A stretch of DNA of 64,000 bases from JAGVSR01 sp964589785 (GCA_964589785.1 CAZPUQ010000001.1:434001-498000), one strand, 5' to 3'; positions 37,478 through 46,850 are shown, counted from the stretch's first letter. Numbers and translations are program-made. The notes: a model not told the origin generated them from the sequence alone.

Positions 37478-38371
37478 GTGAGGTACGTCGGTTACGACGA
37501 CATGCGCCAGGCCCGCCCCGACTTCGCCGCCCCGCGGCGCCGGCCCTCAAGCCTCCTGCTGCCGGCGCTCCTCTTCCTCTCGGTCGCCCTGCTCGTTCTC
37601 AGCCGGCTCGATCACGGCTACGTCGCCAGCCTGCGCCGGCAGGTCGTCGAGTTCATGAGCCCGGTGCTGCGGGCGGCGATGGTACCGCTCGAGCCGCTGC
37701 GCGAGGCGGTGCGGACCGCCCGGTACACCGTCACGCTGATGTCGGAGCTCGAGGACTTGCGCCACGAGAACCAGAAGCTCAAGGGCTGGGAGTGGCGCGC
37801 CCAGGAGCTGGAGCGCCGGCTTGCCGATCTCGGCGCCGCATCGAAGACGGCGCGCGATACCGAGATGAGCTTCATCACCGCGCGCGTGATCGCGACGTCC
37901 TCCGGCGCGTTCGTGCGCTCGGCCATGATCAACGCCGGCGCGGCGCAGAATCTGAAGCCCGGCTATCCCGTGCTGTCGGGCGATGGCCTCGTCGGCCGCA
38001 TCGCCGGCGTCGGCTCCAATGCCGCCCGTGTCATGCTCCTCACGGACGCGCAGAGCCGCATTCCCGTTTTCGTCGGAGCGAAAGCGGTCCGCGCCGTCCT
38101 GGCCGGCGACAACGGCCCGCGTCCGCGCCTGATCCTGGCCGAGCCCGACAGCACGATTGCCGCCGGCGACGAGGTCTCGACGTCCGGGATCGGCGGGGTC
38201 TTCCCCCGCGGGCTCAGGATCGGATCGGTGCTCGAGGCCGGTGAGCGGCCGAGCGTCGCGCCGCACGCCGATCTCGACACGGTCGAATACCTGGGCGTGC
38301 TGCTCTTCGAGACGCCCGAGCTGGAACTGCTGGCTCCGGATGTTCCCGGCGCACCGGAGGCCAAGCCATGA
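37478..38371 (+). CDS. mreC: rod shape-determining protein MreC
   Basis: A 297-residue bitopic protein linking MreB to the periplasmic PBP2. It has one transmembrane helix (about residues 27-42), a coiled coil (about 83-118, MSELEDLRHENQKLKG onward) and the beta-barrel periplasmic domain with GYPVLSGDGLVGRIAGVG and VSTSGIGGVFPRGLRIG. The GTG at 37478 is chosen because GGAGG lies 8 nt upstream and it gives a normal short cytoplasmic tail. Its stop overlaps the mreD start. Confidence 0.93.
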   Translation: MRYVGYDDMRQARPDFAAPRRRPSSLLLPALLFLSVALLVLSRLDHGYVASLRRQVVEFMSPVLRAAMVPLEPLREAVRTARYTVTLMSELEDLRHENQKLKGWEWRAQELERRLADLGAASKTARDTEMSFITARVIATSSGAFVRSAMINAGAAQNLKPGYPVLSGDGLVGRIAGVGSNAARVMLLTDAQSRIPVFVGAKAVRAVLAGDNGPRPRLILAEPDSTIAAGDEVSTSGIGGVFPRGLRIGSVLEAGERPSVAPHADLDTVEYLGVLLFETPELELLAPDVPGAPEAKP

Positions 38372-38898
38372 CCTCCTTGGCCATGACGTCCGTGGCCGGC
38401 CGCCTCGTGCCGACGCTGAGCGTCGCCGTCCTCGCGCTGCTCGCGGTGCTCCCGTGGGGCTTGCCGCCGGACGGCCGGTTCGTGCTGCCGCTGTTGCCCT
38501 TCATCGCCATCCACTACTGGACCTCGCGCCATGCCGGCCGGCTGTCGGAATGGGTGCCGTTCGCGGCCGGCCTGTCGGTCGATGTGCTGTCCGACGGGCC
38601 GCTCGGCTACTGGTCGCTCATCTACCTCGTAGGCTACGCGATCGCGCTCGAAGCCCAGCTCGTGAAGGGCACGGGGCCGTTCGGCCGCTGGCTCTTGTTC
38701 CTCGCCTCGCTCGGCGCGCTGGCGTTGGCCGCCTGGGCCATCGCCTCGCTTTATTACCTGGAGGTCGCCGAGTGGCGGCCCTTCGCCTGGGCGGCGCTGC
38801 TGGCGGGTCTTGCCTATCCGCCGCTGGCGTTCCTGCTGCGCAGCCTCGATCCGGACCCCGTCCGCCGGGCGAACGACGTGCTCGCGCGGGGGGTGTAG
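38368..38898 (+). CDS. mreD: rod shape-determining protein MreD
   Basis: A 176-residue polytopic inner-membrane protein with about five hydrophobic segments. It carries the MreD-like stretch FAAGLSVDVLSDGPLGYWSL (about residues 66-85). The start overlaps the mreC stop as ATGA, so the two are translationally coupled. MreD is poorly conserved in sequence, so gene order is the main support. It works with MreC and PBP2 in the elongasome. Confidence 0.88.
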   Translation: MTSLAMTSVAGRLVPTLSVAVLALLAVLPWGLPPDGRFVLPLLPFIAIHYWTSRHAGRLSEWVPFAAGLSVDVLSDGPLGYWSLIYLVGYAIALEAQLVKGTGPFGRWLLFLASLGALALAAWAIASLYYLEVAEWRPFAWAALLAGLAYPPLAFLLRSLDPDPVRRANDVLARGV

Positions 38899-38900
38899 CC

Positions 38901-40757
38901 ATGGGCGGGCGCGATGCGGAGGAGCTTTCGAAGCGTCTGTTCGCCCGCCGCGCGCTGCTCCTGGGTGCGGCGCAGGCGGGAGCGTTCGCGCTCATCGCCG
39001 GGCGGCTCTACCAGCTCCAGCTCATGGAAGGGCGCAAGTTCGGGCCGCTGGCGGAGGAGAACCGGGTCAGCCAGCGCGGATTGATCCCGCGGCGGGGGCG
39101 CATCCTCGATCGCCGCGGACGCGTCATCGCCGCCAACCGCGAGAGCTTCCGCGTCGCGATCCTGCCCGGCGACCGCAGCCGCATGCGCCGGTCGCTCACG
39201 ACGCTCGCCCGCGTCGTCGCGCTGCCGGACGCCGACATCGAGCGCATCCTGGCCAAAGCCAAGGGCGCGCCGCGCCTGCGGCCGATTGCCGTGCGCTCCG
39301 GCCTCACGTTCGAGGAGGCCGCGCGCATCGCGCTTCTGGCGCCGCAGCTCGCCGGGGTCGAGGTCGAGAGCGACCACGGCCGCATCTATCCCTTCGGCCG
39401 CGCCACCGGGCACGTCGTCGGGCATGTCGGCAGCGTCGACCGGCCGGCTCTCGACGACGACCCGTTCCTCAAGCTGCCGGGCGTGCGCGTCGGCAAGACC
39501 GGCGTCGAGCTCGGCATGGACCGCGAGCTGCGCGGCGGGGCGGGCACGCAGAAGTACGAGGTGGATGCCCACGGCCGCACCGTCCGGCATCTGGGCGATA
39601 CCGAGCCGGTGCCGGGCAAGGACGTCGTGGTGACGATCGACGCGCGCCTGCAGGAGCGCGTTTTCGCCCGCCTCGGCGGCGAGCCGCGCGCGGCGGTGGT
39701 TGCGCTCGACGTGCGCTCCGGCGAGGTCGTGGTGCTGGCCTCCGTGCCGGCGTTCGATCCCGGCGATCTCACGGTCAACTTCGAGGAGGCGGCCTTCGAG
39801 CGCCTGCGCTCCGACCCGCACAAGCCTATGCTCAACCGCGCCATCGCGGGGCTCTATCCGCCGGGCTCGACGTTCAAGATGGTGACGGCGCTCGCCGCGC
39901 TCGAGGCCGGCAAGGTGACACTCGACGAAACGGTCTCCTGCTCGGGGGCGTTCCACTTTGCCGACCAGACCTATCGCTGCTGGCGGCACGACGGGCACGG
40001 CCGCGTCGACCTGGCCGCCGCCATCCGCGAATCCTGCGATGTCTTCTTCTACGACCTCGCCGAGCGCATCGGCGTCGACCGCATCGCATCGATGGCCCGG
40101 CGCCTGGGACTCGGCGAGACCTATGCCTGCGGCATCGGCGGCCAGAAGGACGGATTGATCCCGACCACCGGCTGGAAGCGCGCCGTCCTCGGCAAGGGCT
40201 GGCTCAGGGGCGAGACCATCCTCGCCGGCATCGGGCAGGGCTACGTGCTCGCCACGCCGCTGCAGCTCGCCGTCATGACGGCGCGGCTCGCCACCGGGCG
40301 CGCGGTCGTGCCGACCTTTGTGCGCACGCCGGGCTCTGTCCTGCCGGACGGCCCGGTGTTTCCCCCGCTCGATATCCCGTCCGAGGGCCTTGAGGCCGTG
40401 CGCCGCGCCATGGTCGGCGTCGTCAACGAGGCCGGCGGCACGGGCGGCAACGCCAGCCTTGCGGGCAGCCTCGAAGGCGGCGCCGTCATCATCGCGGGCA
40501 AGACGGGGACGTCGCAGGTGCGCACGCGCTCCGAGACCGACCGGGAGCGAGGCGAGGACGCGTGGGAGCACCGCGACCATGCGCTGTTCGTCTCCTATTT
40601 CCCGGCCCATGCGCCGCGCTATGCGGTCTCGACCGTCGTCGAGCACGGCGGCGGCGGCGGCGCCACGGCGGCGCCGATCGTGCGCGACGTCATCGCCATG
40701 CTGCTCGCCGACGATCCGGTCGCCCGCGCCGACTGGCAGGGAGGTCCTTTGCGGTGA
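38901..40757 (+). CDS. mrdA: penicillin-binding protein 2 (peptidoglycan transpeptidase, elongation)
   Basis: A 618-residue class B PBP that cross-links peptidoglycan during side-wall growth. It has an N-terminal anchor helix (about residues 16-38), the pedestal domain with RGLIPRRGRILDRRGRVIAANR, and the transpeptidase domain. The latter holds the active-site STFK (Ser about 323, in PPGSTFKM), SCD (378-380) and KTG (534-536, AGKTGTSQV), all in order. ATG 38901 follows the mreD stop by 2 nt. The frame is open upstream in other genes, but those parts are shadows. Confidence 0.96.
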   Translation: MGGRDAEELSKRLFARRALLLGAAQAGAFALIAGRLYQLQLMEGRKFGPLAEENRVSQRGLIPRRGRILDRRGRVIAANRESFRVAILPGDRSRMRRSLTTLARVVALPDADIERILAKAKGAPRLRPIAVRSGLTFEEAARIALLAPQLAGVEVESDHGRIYPFGRATGHVVGHVGSVDRPALDDDPFLKLPGVRVGKTGVELGMDRELRGGAGTQKYEVDAHGRTVRHLGDTEPVPGKDVVVTIDARLQERVFARLGGEPRAAVVALDVRSGEVVVLASVPAFDPGDLTVNFEEAAFERLRSDPHKPMLNRAIAGLYPPGSTFKMVTALAALEAGKVTLDETVSCSGAFHFADQTYRCWRHDGHGRVDLAAAIRESCDVFFYDLAERIGVDRIASMARRLGLGETYACGIGGQKDGLIPTTGWKRAVLGKGWLRGETILAGIGQGYVLATPLQLAVMTARLATGRAVVPTFVRTPGSVLPDGPVFPPLDIPSEGLEAVRRAMVGVVNEAGGTGGNASLAGSLEGGAVIIAGKTGTSQVRTRSETDRERGEDAWEHRDHALFVSYFPAHAPRYAVSTVVEHGGGGGATAAPIVRDVIAMLLADDPVARADWQGGPLR

Positions 40758-41902
40758 TGCGTCCCTCAGGCCCAGGAGTTCGCGCCCCGGCATTCTTCTA
40801 CGTCCCGCGCCTCGGCTGGGGCGTCCTCCTCGTCGTCTCGCTGCTCGTCGCCATCGGCATCGCCACGCTCTATTCGGTGGAGGGCGGCTCGTTCCGGCCG
40901 TGGGCCGAGCGGCACGGGCTGCGCTACCTCGTCGGGCTGGGCGGCATCCTCCTGATGATCGCCGTGCCGGTCGAGGTGTGGATGCGGCTGGCAAATCCGC
41001 TCTACGGGTTGGCGCTGATCCTCCTCGTGCTCGTGCCGTACATCGGCACGGAGGCCTTGGGCGCGCGGCGCTGGCTGTCCGTCGGCAGCCTCTCGTTCCA
41101 GCCGGCCGAGCTCATGAAGGTGGCGCTCGTGCTGGCGCTGGCGCGCTACTATCAGTGGCTGCCGGCCGACCGCGTGTCGGATCCGAGGTGGGTTGCCGCT
41201 CCGGTCCTGATGATCGCAATTCCCGTCATCTTCACGCTGCGCCAGCCGGATCTGGGCTCCGCGGCGCTCTATGCCACCGTCGGCCTCGGCCTCATGTTCC
41301 TGGCCGGCGTCTCCGTTCTTAATTTCATCGCCGGCGGACTGGTCCTCGCCCTGTCCGCGCCGCTCATCTGGTCGTCACTGCATGCCTACCAGCGCCGCCG
41401 CGTCGAGATCTTTCTCGATCCCGATGCCGATCCCCTGGGGGCCGGCTATCACATCAACCAGTCGAAGATCGCGCTCGGCGCGGGCGGGCTCGGCGGCAAG
41501 GGCTTCATGCAGGGCACGCAGAGCCAGCTCGATTTCCTGCCCGAGAAGCACACCGACTTCATCTTCACCATGTACGCCGAGGAATGGGGCTTCGCGGGCG
41601 GCATGGTGCTGCTCGCCCTCTATGCGGTCCTCATCGTGCTGCTCGCCCGCATCGCGCGCGGGGCCGCAACGCCGTTCGCGCGCCTTCTCGTCTCCGGCGT
41701 GGGGATCACGATCTTTCTCTATGCCTTCATCAACATGGCGATGGTCAGCGGGCTCGTGCCGGTGGTGGGCGTGCCGCTGCCGTTCGTCTCCTATGGCGGC
41801 ACGTCGATGATGACCCTGCTCGCCGGGATCGGCCTGTCGCTGTCGGTCGCCGCCGACGCGCGCAACGGGCGGCCGCAGGCGCCGTTGAGCCCCGTCTTCT
41901 GA
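40757..41902 (+). CDS. rodA: rod shape-determining protein RodA (SEDS glycosyltransferase)
   Basis: A 381-residue polytopic SEDS protein that polymerises glycan strands from lipid II together with PBP2. About ten hydrophobic segments are visible. Signatures are ALGARRWLSVGSLSFQPAELMK, RQPDLGSA, the loop GYHINQSKIALGAGGLGGKG, FLPEKHTDFIF and VPLPFVSYGGTSMMTLLAGIG. ATG 40757 shares one base with the mrdA stop; GTG 40754 is the alternative. It is the last gene of the elongasome operon. Confidence 0.96.
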   Translation: MRPSGPGVRAPAFFYVPRLGWGVLLVVSLLVAIGIATLYSVEGGSFRPWAERHGLRYLVGLGGILLMIAVPVEVWMRLANPLYGLALILLVLVPYIGTEALGARRWLSVGSLSFQPAELMKVALVLALARYYQWLPADRVSDPRWVAAPVLMIAIPVIFTLRQPDLGSAALYATVGLGLMFLAGVSVLNFIAGGLVLALSAPLIWSSLHAYQRRRVEIFLDPDADPLGAGYHINQSKIALGAGGLGGKGFMQGTQSQLDFLPEKHTDFIFTMYAEEWGFAGGMVLLALYAVLIVLLARIARGAATPFARLLVSGVGITIFLYAFINMAMVSGLVPVVGVPLPFVSYGGTSMMTLLAGIGLSLSVAADARNGRPQAPLSPVF

Positions 41903-42030
41903 CGACCGCGGCGGGCGTCCATAGGGGCACTGGACAGGGGGCGCGGCGGGTGCTAGATGCTCGCCCGCGGGTCCGGCGACGGGCCCCGTTTCGTTCTGGA
42001 GCCGTGTTCGGTGCGCCTCCAGCGGCGAGT

Positions 42031-42106
<76 letters not shown>

Positions 42107-42154
42107 ATTTTCCAGGCACTTAGCCAATATTTTCTAAAGGCACGAAGCAAGATT

Positions 42155-42185
42155 TCCGACTTTTGAAAGCCGGACGTCCGACTTT
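42155..42185. repeat. direct repeat TCCGACTTT downstream of tRNA-Lys
   Basis: TCCGACTTT occurs at 42155-42163 and 42177-42185, 22 nt apart. The first copy can also form a one-mismatch hairpin with AAAGCCGGA at 42166-42174. The rest of the 288-nt gap between the tRNA and the OmpA-type gene (42107-42394) shows nothing else definite, apart from an AT-rich stretch near 42345-42365 that may hold its promoter. Confidence 0.35.
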
Positions 42186-42394
42186 GCGTCGTTGTTCCGT
42201 CGTCGGATCAAACGCGTGCGCCTATCGAGTTGATAGCTCTCGTATGGACCCGGGACAGTCTCGCGCCGGGAGCGACGACCGCGCGGCGGTGCCGCGATTC
42301 ACTCTCTTTGCATTTGCTGCCGCATGGCGGCCGCAGCGCCCTTAAAGCATGTTAAGATTAGGAATTGTCGAGTTCGTATCCGGACACGCCTGCC

Positions 42395-43483
42395 ATGCAT
42401 TACATTGCGGCGTCCCTGTTAATCCTCCTCACGCTCGCCGGCGGGACATGGGCGGTCCTGGAATTTCCTGAGGCGGTCACCCGCCTCGGCCTCGTCGAGC
42501 AGCACGAGCCTGACGGGCCGGAGGCCCTCCGGTTGGCTGCGATTGCTCGGGACCCGACCCATCGGCCTGCAGGCGAAGCGGGCAGCCACGGAGCGGGCGA
42601 CTTCGATGTCGCCAAGGTCGAGCCGAACGGCACGTCCGTCTTCGCAGGCCGGTCGAGGCCCAACACCTTCGTGACCGTTCTGGCCGACGGCGTCCCCATC
42701 GGAACCGCACGCTCGGATCTGAACGGCGAGTGGGTTCTCGTCGTCGAGCGGCGCTTCGCCAACGCCGATCCGAAGCTGTCCATCGAGATCGGAACGTCCC
42801 CGGCGCGTCAGAGCATCGAGACGGCAGCGGCCGAGATCGCGCCAGGCCGCGCGCCGTCCGCCGCGTCCGTGACGGCCCAGCTCATCGAAGACCTGCAGCG
42901 CCGCGTGGACCGGGCGCGCGCGGCCGAGGCGAGCCGGTGGCAGAAATCGGAGCCGGCCGCAGCGGACGCCGCCGCAACTTCCGAGGCTCGCGATCAGGAG
43001 CGGACCGCCGCGCCGGACGGCCGCGACACGGGTTCGGAGGCGGCAGGCGAGCGGGAGCGCGACCGGGCCGGCGACGCCGTGGCCGTCGCCGCCGCCGCGC
43101 CGACGGCGGATCGGACGGCGGCGCGCCCGGAGGCCGAGGTCGTGCCGGTTCCCATCCAGTTCGTGTTCCGCGAGGCGGAATTCACGGCGGAGGGACGCAA
43201 GGCGGTGCAGCTTCTGCTGGAGTATGCCCGCCTGACGAAGCGCCCACAGCTGCGGCTGACGGGACATGCCGATGAGCGCGGCACGCATGCGTTCAATCTC
43301 GATCTCTCCGCGGAGCGACTGGAGGCCGTCGCCCGCTTCCTGCGCGCGGGCGGATACGACGGTGGGTTGGAGCTGATCCCCAAGGGCGACACGGAGCCCT
43401 ATATGCGCGTCGACCGGTCGCTCTTCCCACGCGAGCAGCTCTACGATCTCGACCGCCGGGTCGAGCTTCATCTCGTCGAGTAG
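42395..43483 (+). CDS. Ig-like / OmpA-domain envelope protein
   Basis: A 362-residue protein. It has an N-terminal signal/anchor helix (about residues 3-24), an Ig-like module (about 72-135: VAKVEPNGTSVFAGRSRPN, DGVPIGTARSDLNGEW), a long Ala/Glu/Arg-rich helical linker (about 155-250) and a C-terminal OmpA-like peptidoglycan-binding domain. The OmpA part reads VPIQFVFREAEFTAEG and TGHADERGTHAFNLDLSAER, then LDRRVELHL. The Ig-like module matches the one in the LysM protein at 19158, so both may attach similar modules to the cell wall. ATG 42395 is preferred to the upstream TTG. Confidence 0.83.
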   Translation: MHYIAASLLILLTLAGGTWAVLEFPEAVTRLGLVEQHEPDGPEALRLAAIARDPTHRPAGEAGSHGAGDFDVAKVEPNGTSVFAGRSRPNTFVTVLADGVPIGTARSDLNGEWVLVVERRFANADPKLSIEIGTSPARQSIETAAAEIAPGRAPSAASVTAQLIEDLQRRVDRARAAEASRWQKSEPAAADAAATSEARDQERTAAPDGRDTGSEAAGERERDRAGDAVAVAAAAPTADRTAARPEAEVVPVPIQFVFREAEFTAEGRKAVQLLLEYARLTKRPQLRLTGHADERGTHAFNLDLSAERLEAVARFLRAGGYDGGLELIPKGDTEPYMRVDRSLFPREQLYDLDRRVELHLVE

Positions 43484-43509
43484 CAGCCGAGCGGCCGGCG
43501 CTGACGGGC

Positions 43510-44673
43510 TCAGGCCGTGCCGCGCCGTTCGTTCGCGACCGATTCGATGTGGCGCTTGAGTGCGGGGATCTGGTCGACGAGGCGCAGGAAGTCATCGGCA
43601 TCGAGCACCAGGAGATCGCAGGAGGTCTGCGCCGTCACGGTCGCGGCCCGGGGATCGCGATAGAGCAGCGCCATCTCGCCGAAGAAGTCGCCCTCGCCGA
43701 GCAGAGCCGTGCCCGTCTCCGTGATGACCTGCACCGTCCCGCTGGCGATGAAATACATCGCGTCCCCGCGGTCGCCCTTGCGCACGATCACCGTTCCGGG
43801 CGTGACGGTGCGGGCCTTCAGGATGCTCACGAGACCGGCGATGGAGGGCGCATCGAGCTTGGAGAACAGCGGAACGTGCGCCACCATCGCGAACGTGATG
43901 ACGAAATCCCGGCGCCGGATCTCCTCGTAGAACCCGCGTCCGATGATGGCGACCGGCAGCGCGAAGCAGAAGATGCCGAGCATGACGGTGATCGCGGCGA
44001 CGATCCGGCCGAGCGCCGAGACGGGCTCGGCTCCGCCCGCGCCGATCTTCGCCAGCATGGCCGCCGCCCACCACATGGCCTTGCTCATGTCCCCGAGCTG
44101 CTCGGGCTGCCGGTGCCCCTCGATGGCCAGCATGAGGGCCGCCGTTCCCAACAGGACGCCGCCAAGAATGAGCACGCAGGCGAGGAGCGCGCGGCGCTCG
44201 GCGGCCACGACCCGGCCGATGGTGGCCAGCGCCGGCGAATAGCGGGCGAGCTTCAAGAGCCGGACGAGCCGTGTCAGCGGCATCAGCGCGCTGTGCGGAA
44301 AGAGAACCTCGAGCAGCCACGGCAGGAGGGCGAGCGCGTCGATGACCATCATCGGCGTCGCCGCGAACCGCAGCCGCGCCCCGAGCGCGCTGTGGGTCTG
44401 CAGCATGAGATGCTCGGGCGCGACCCAGATGCGCATGGCGTACTCGAGGGCGAAGACGGCGACGCAGAAGCGGTCGAATGCCAGCAGACTGTCACCGTGA
44501 GCGGCGGCGATCTCCGGCACCGACTGCAGCACGGTCGCGGCGACATTGGCGATGACGAGCGCGATGAGGACGCCGTCGAGAAGACGCGAGGCGGCATCGC
44601 GCCGGCGGCCGTGCTCAAGGATCTCGAAGGCACGCGCGCGGACTGTCGGCACGTGGTCTGCTGTGGGGCCCAT
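43510..44673 (-). CDS. cyclic-nucleotide-binding channel homologue with altered selectivity filter
   Basis: A 387-residue protein of the prokaryotic CNG/MloK1 type. It has six hydrophobic segments with an S4-like LTRLVRLLKLARYSP, a pore loop, an S6 (GIFCFALPVAIIG) and a C-terminal cyclic-nucleotide-binding domain (about residues 265-385). That domain keeps GEGDFFGEMALL and PRAATV, whose Arg contacts the phosphate. The pore loop AMWWAAAMLAKIGAGGAEP aligns without gaps to the usual TTGYGD segment, but the filter reads KIGAGG (codons 44032-44049). It may be non-selective, closed or a sensor. ATG 44742 is an alternative start. Confidence 0.82.
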   Translation of the reverse strand: MGPTADHVPTVRARAFEILEHGRRRDAASRLLDGVLIALVIANVAATVLQSVPEIAAAHGDSLLAFDRFCVAVFALEYAMRIWVAPEHLMLQTHSALGARLRFAATPMMVIDALALLPWLLEVLFPHSALMPLTRLVRLLKLARYSPALATIGRVVAAERRALLACVLILGGVLLGTAALMLAIEGHRQPEQLGDMSKAMWWAAAMLAKIGAGGAEPVSALGRIVAAITVMLGIFCFALPVAIIGRGFYEEIRRRDFVITFAMVAHVPLFSKLDAPSIAGLVSILKARTVTPGTVIVRKGDRGDAMYFIASGTVQVITETGTALLGEGDFFGEMALLYRDPRAATVTAQTSCDLLVLDADDFLRLVDQIPALKRHIESVANERRGTA

Positions 44674-45178
44674 GAGCGTCGTTCCGTTGGCCCGCGCCGT
44701 TGTCGCCGGGATCGGCGGCGCGCCGTCAAGATCGAGGATCATCGCGCCGCGCGGCGGCGCAGGCAATGCGGGGCTGCGTGCGCGAACGGCACGCGAGGCA
44801 AGTCGACGGCAACGGGGCACACAGGGCGCGGGCACGCGCCGACCGGGCAATACTTCCCGGACCGCCTCTCCGTTATTGCGGGATTGAAGCTGCCAGACGT
44901 TTTGTCGCGGTGAAGCGCGAGACGACCAATGTTTGCGCTGCACGATGACGGCCCGCTTTCACCCTGCTGGCGAATTACCGATTGGTGCAGTCATCTCGCC
45001 GCTCAGCAGCACGAAATGCTTCGCATTCGCAAAGTCGCGACGTGTGGAAAAAGGGCTTAAGGTCATGGCGCTGTTACGTGCCAATCGTATGAATGGTGAT
45101 TGAGGGCGCGGCAGGTCGAAGCAGAGATCGAGACTGCACCGTCTTGGAGAGCTTGCCAGACGTCACGCCGATTGAAGT
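44674..45178. other. gene-poor region upstream of the channel gene
   Basis: 505 nt with no frame that has both a start and protein-like composition. The long minus-strand extension of the channel frame here is Arg/Pro-rich and lacks a ribosome site. The stretch around 44930-45100 is less GC-rich than its surroundings and may hold promoters, but no clear -35/-10 pair or terminator was recognised. Confidence 0.3.
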
Positions 45179-45436
45179 ATGGAGAACCGGTCCATGGGCT
45201 CCCGCGTCGAACCGTCGATCAGGCACCCCGGAAAATTGCTCGCCGCGCAACGGCGCGACGCTGAAAGCGCTCGTAACGGCGGCCTGCGCGCCGAGCTCGA
45301 GGCGCGGCGGGTCCGGTCGCCACATTTATCGCCAGACGCCGCGGGCTTGACCGCGACCATCGTTGCGGTGCTCGACCGGGACAACGAGCTGCGCCACGAC
45401 TACCTGCTGAAGCGCTGGCGGGGCGTCATCGCCTGA
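45179..45436 (+). CDS. doubtful small protein, 85 aa
   Basis: An 85-residue frame whose last 30 residues (IVAVLDRDNELRHDYLLKRW region) look protein-like, with a basic N-terminal part. ATG 45194 would give a 80-residue form. No clear ribosome site is seen for either start and overlapping frames are also open. No family is recognised. Reported because the region otherwise has no gene. Confidence 0.3.
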   Translation: MENRSMGSRVEPSIRHPGKLLAAQRRDAESARNGGLRAELEARRVRSPHLSPDAAGLTATIVAVLDRDNELRHDYLLKRWRGVIA

Positions 45437-45573
45437 CCGTTGGGTCACGGCCGTCGCCCGCGCTGCGCAGCATGCCGTTCGAGGCTCGCGCAACCGATCG
45501 CCGCGGCAACGACCCACGGCGTTGCCTTCCCGAATTCCCGTGGCGCACCCGCCGTTGCCATGGTTGAATAGCG

Positions 45574-45598
45574 GGAACGGAAATCTGCTTTGCAGGTT
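45574..45598 (+). promoter_or_regulatory. near-consensus EcfG-type promoter
   Basis: GGAAC (45574-45578), a 16-nt spacer and GGTT (45595-45598) differ from the stress promoter consensus only at the first base of CGTT. Transcription would begin at about 45604-45607, on the ATGATG of the next gene, implying a leaderless mRNA or chance. Confidence 0.3.
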
Positions 45599-45603
45599 TC
45601 GTC

Positions 45604-45954
45604 ATGATGCGCTGTCGAACATCGTCGCAACGACTGGGCGCGGCCGCCGCCTTCTGGCTGGCGCTGACCACGGCGAGCTCATCCGTCGCCCACGCCGAGG
45701 GCGCATGCTCGGACCCGGCGTTGAAGGATGTCTTCATCCAGGGCGGAGAGCAGGTCATCGACGCCGGCGCAGCCCGCATTACCGCGCTGTCGCACGACGA
45801 GGTCGTGGAACAGTCGCCGACGTCGCTCTCCTGCCGCTACCTGATGGAGCTGTCGAACAGCAGCAAGAGATGGGTGCGCTTCAGCTACACGCTCGACGCG
45901 GAGGGGCAGGCGTCGATCGACTATGAGGAGGAAGCTGCCAGCACCGCGCGATAG
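45604..45954 (+). CDS. small exported protein, 116 aa, unknown function
   Basis: A 116-residue protein with a signal peptide (hydrophobic core about residues 11-26, cleavage near AHAEG) and a mature domain of about 85 residues. Two cysteines (EGACSDPALK and LSCRYLME) could form a disulfide. Composition is protein-like, with acidic C-terminal DYEEE. ATG 45607 is an alternative start. No family is recognised; the export signal places it in the periplasm. It is convergent with the transglycosylase-like gene. Confidence 0.65.
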   Translation: MMRCRTSSQRLGAAAAFWLALTTASSSVAHAEGACSDPALKDVFIQGGEQVIDAGAARITALSHDEVVEQSPTSLSCRYLMELSNSSKRWVRFSYTLDAEGQASIDYEEEAASTAR

Positions 45955-45971
45955 CGAGGCCGTCGCGCCGG

Positions 45972-46736
45972 CTAGGGCTTCTTGGCCGCGCGCTCCTTGC
46001 GCTGCAGCCGCGCTTCCGCCAATCGCAGCCAGCGCTGGCAGCTCGGGCGCGCAAGGGAGCACCGGACGGCAATGCGCGGGCGGGCGCGCTCGGGCGGGGC
46101 CGCAAGGTCGGCCACAAGGCCGGCCCGCGTGTCGGGCGCGACGGAGAGATCACGGGCGGATTTGGCGATGAGGTCGGCCACGGTCATGCGGCCGAAGAAG
46201 GGGTTGGCGCGAAGCGCCGACGCGCTGAGGACGGCCTCGACCTTGGTCTCGGGCTTGGCGCTCAGCACCTTCACGGCGCCCGACGGTCCCACCAGATAGG
46301 CAAGCCGGAGGTTGGGGAAGCTCGCAGCAAGACCCCGGCCGGCGAGGTGACGGGCATTGTCCTTCGTGTAGGCCTCCGCAGCGCGGCGGGCGAAAGCCCG
46401 GTCGGTACGCAGCTTCAGGATGTCGGAGACGCCGAGCGCAGCCGTCTCGGCCGCGAAATGCCGGCGGACGACGAGCAGAAACGTGGAGGCGATGAACTGG
46501 TAGGCGCCGACCGCGGTCGATCGCGGGTTGCGGGCGAGGTCGTTCCCGCCCGATTCCGCCACCATGAGGCGATCGAGGAAGCCGTCGAGCGTCAGGTTGG
46601 GCTCAGGCGTAACCGGGGCGCCGTGATGGGTCTCATCACCTGCCGTCTCGTCTGCGCCGGCCGGCGCGAGCGGCCACGCCAGAAGGCAGAGAACCGGCAC
46701 AATCCCGATCCGCCACGGACTGGTCCTCTTGACCAT
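45972..46736 (-). CDS. lytic transglycosylase-like exported protein
   Basis: A 254-residue exported protein with a signal peptide (core IGIVPVLCLLAWPLA). A lysozyme-like domain follows with LTLDGFLDRLMVAESGGNDL, where the Glu of AESGG fits the catalytic position, and NPRSTAVGAYQFIASTF, the SLT-type SxAxGxYQF motif. A downstream helical segment reads FARRAAEAYTKDNARHL. The C-terminal 60 residues are basic with two Cys and differ from standard transglycosylases. It probably cleaves or binds peptidoglycan. ATG 46736 is chosen; ATG 46766 adds ten residues. Confidence 0.78.
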   Translation of the reverse strand: MVKRTSPWRIGIVPVLCLLAWPLAPAGADETAGDETHHGAPVTPEPNLTLDGFLDRLMVAESGGNDLARNPRSTAVGAYQFIASTFLLVVRRHFAAETAALGVSDILKLRTDRAFARRAAEAYTKDNARHLAGRGLAASFPNLRLAYLVGPSGAVKVLSAKPETKVEAVLSASALRANPFFGRMTVADLIAKSARDLSVAPDTRAGLVADLAAPPERARPRIAVRCSLARPSCQRWLRLAEARLQRKERAAKKP

Positions 46737-46850
46737 CGATACCACCCGATCGCGCGCCCATTCCATGGAACGCCATGGAGGGTATCAGGTCGCTGGATTT
46801 CGGGCCAGATCGGATGAGGCGGACCGTCTGCAGCTCGCGAGCGTACGGTC

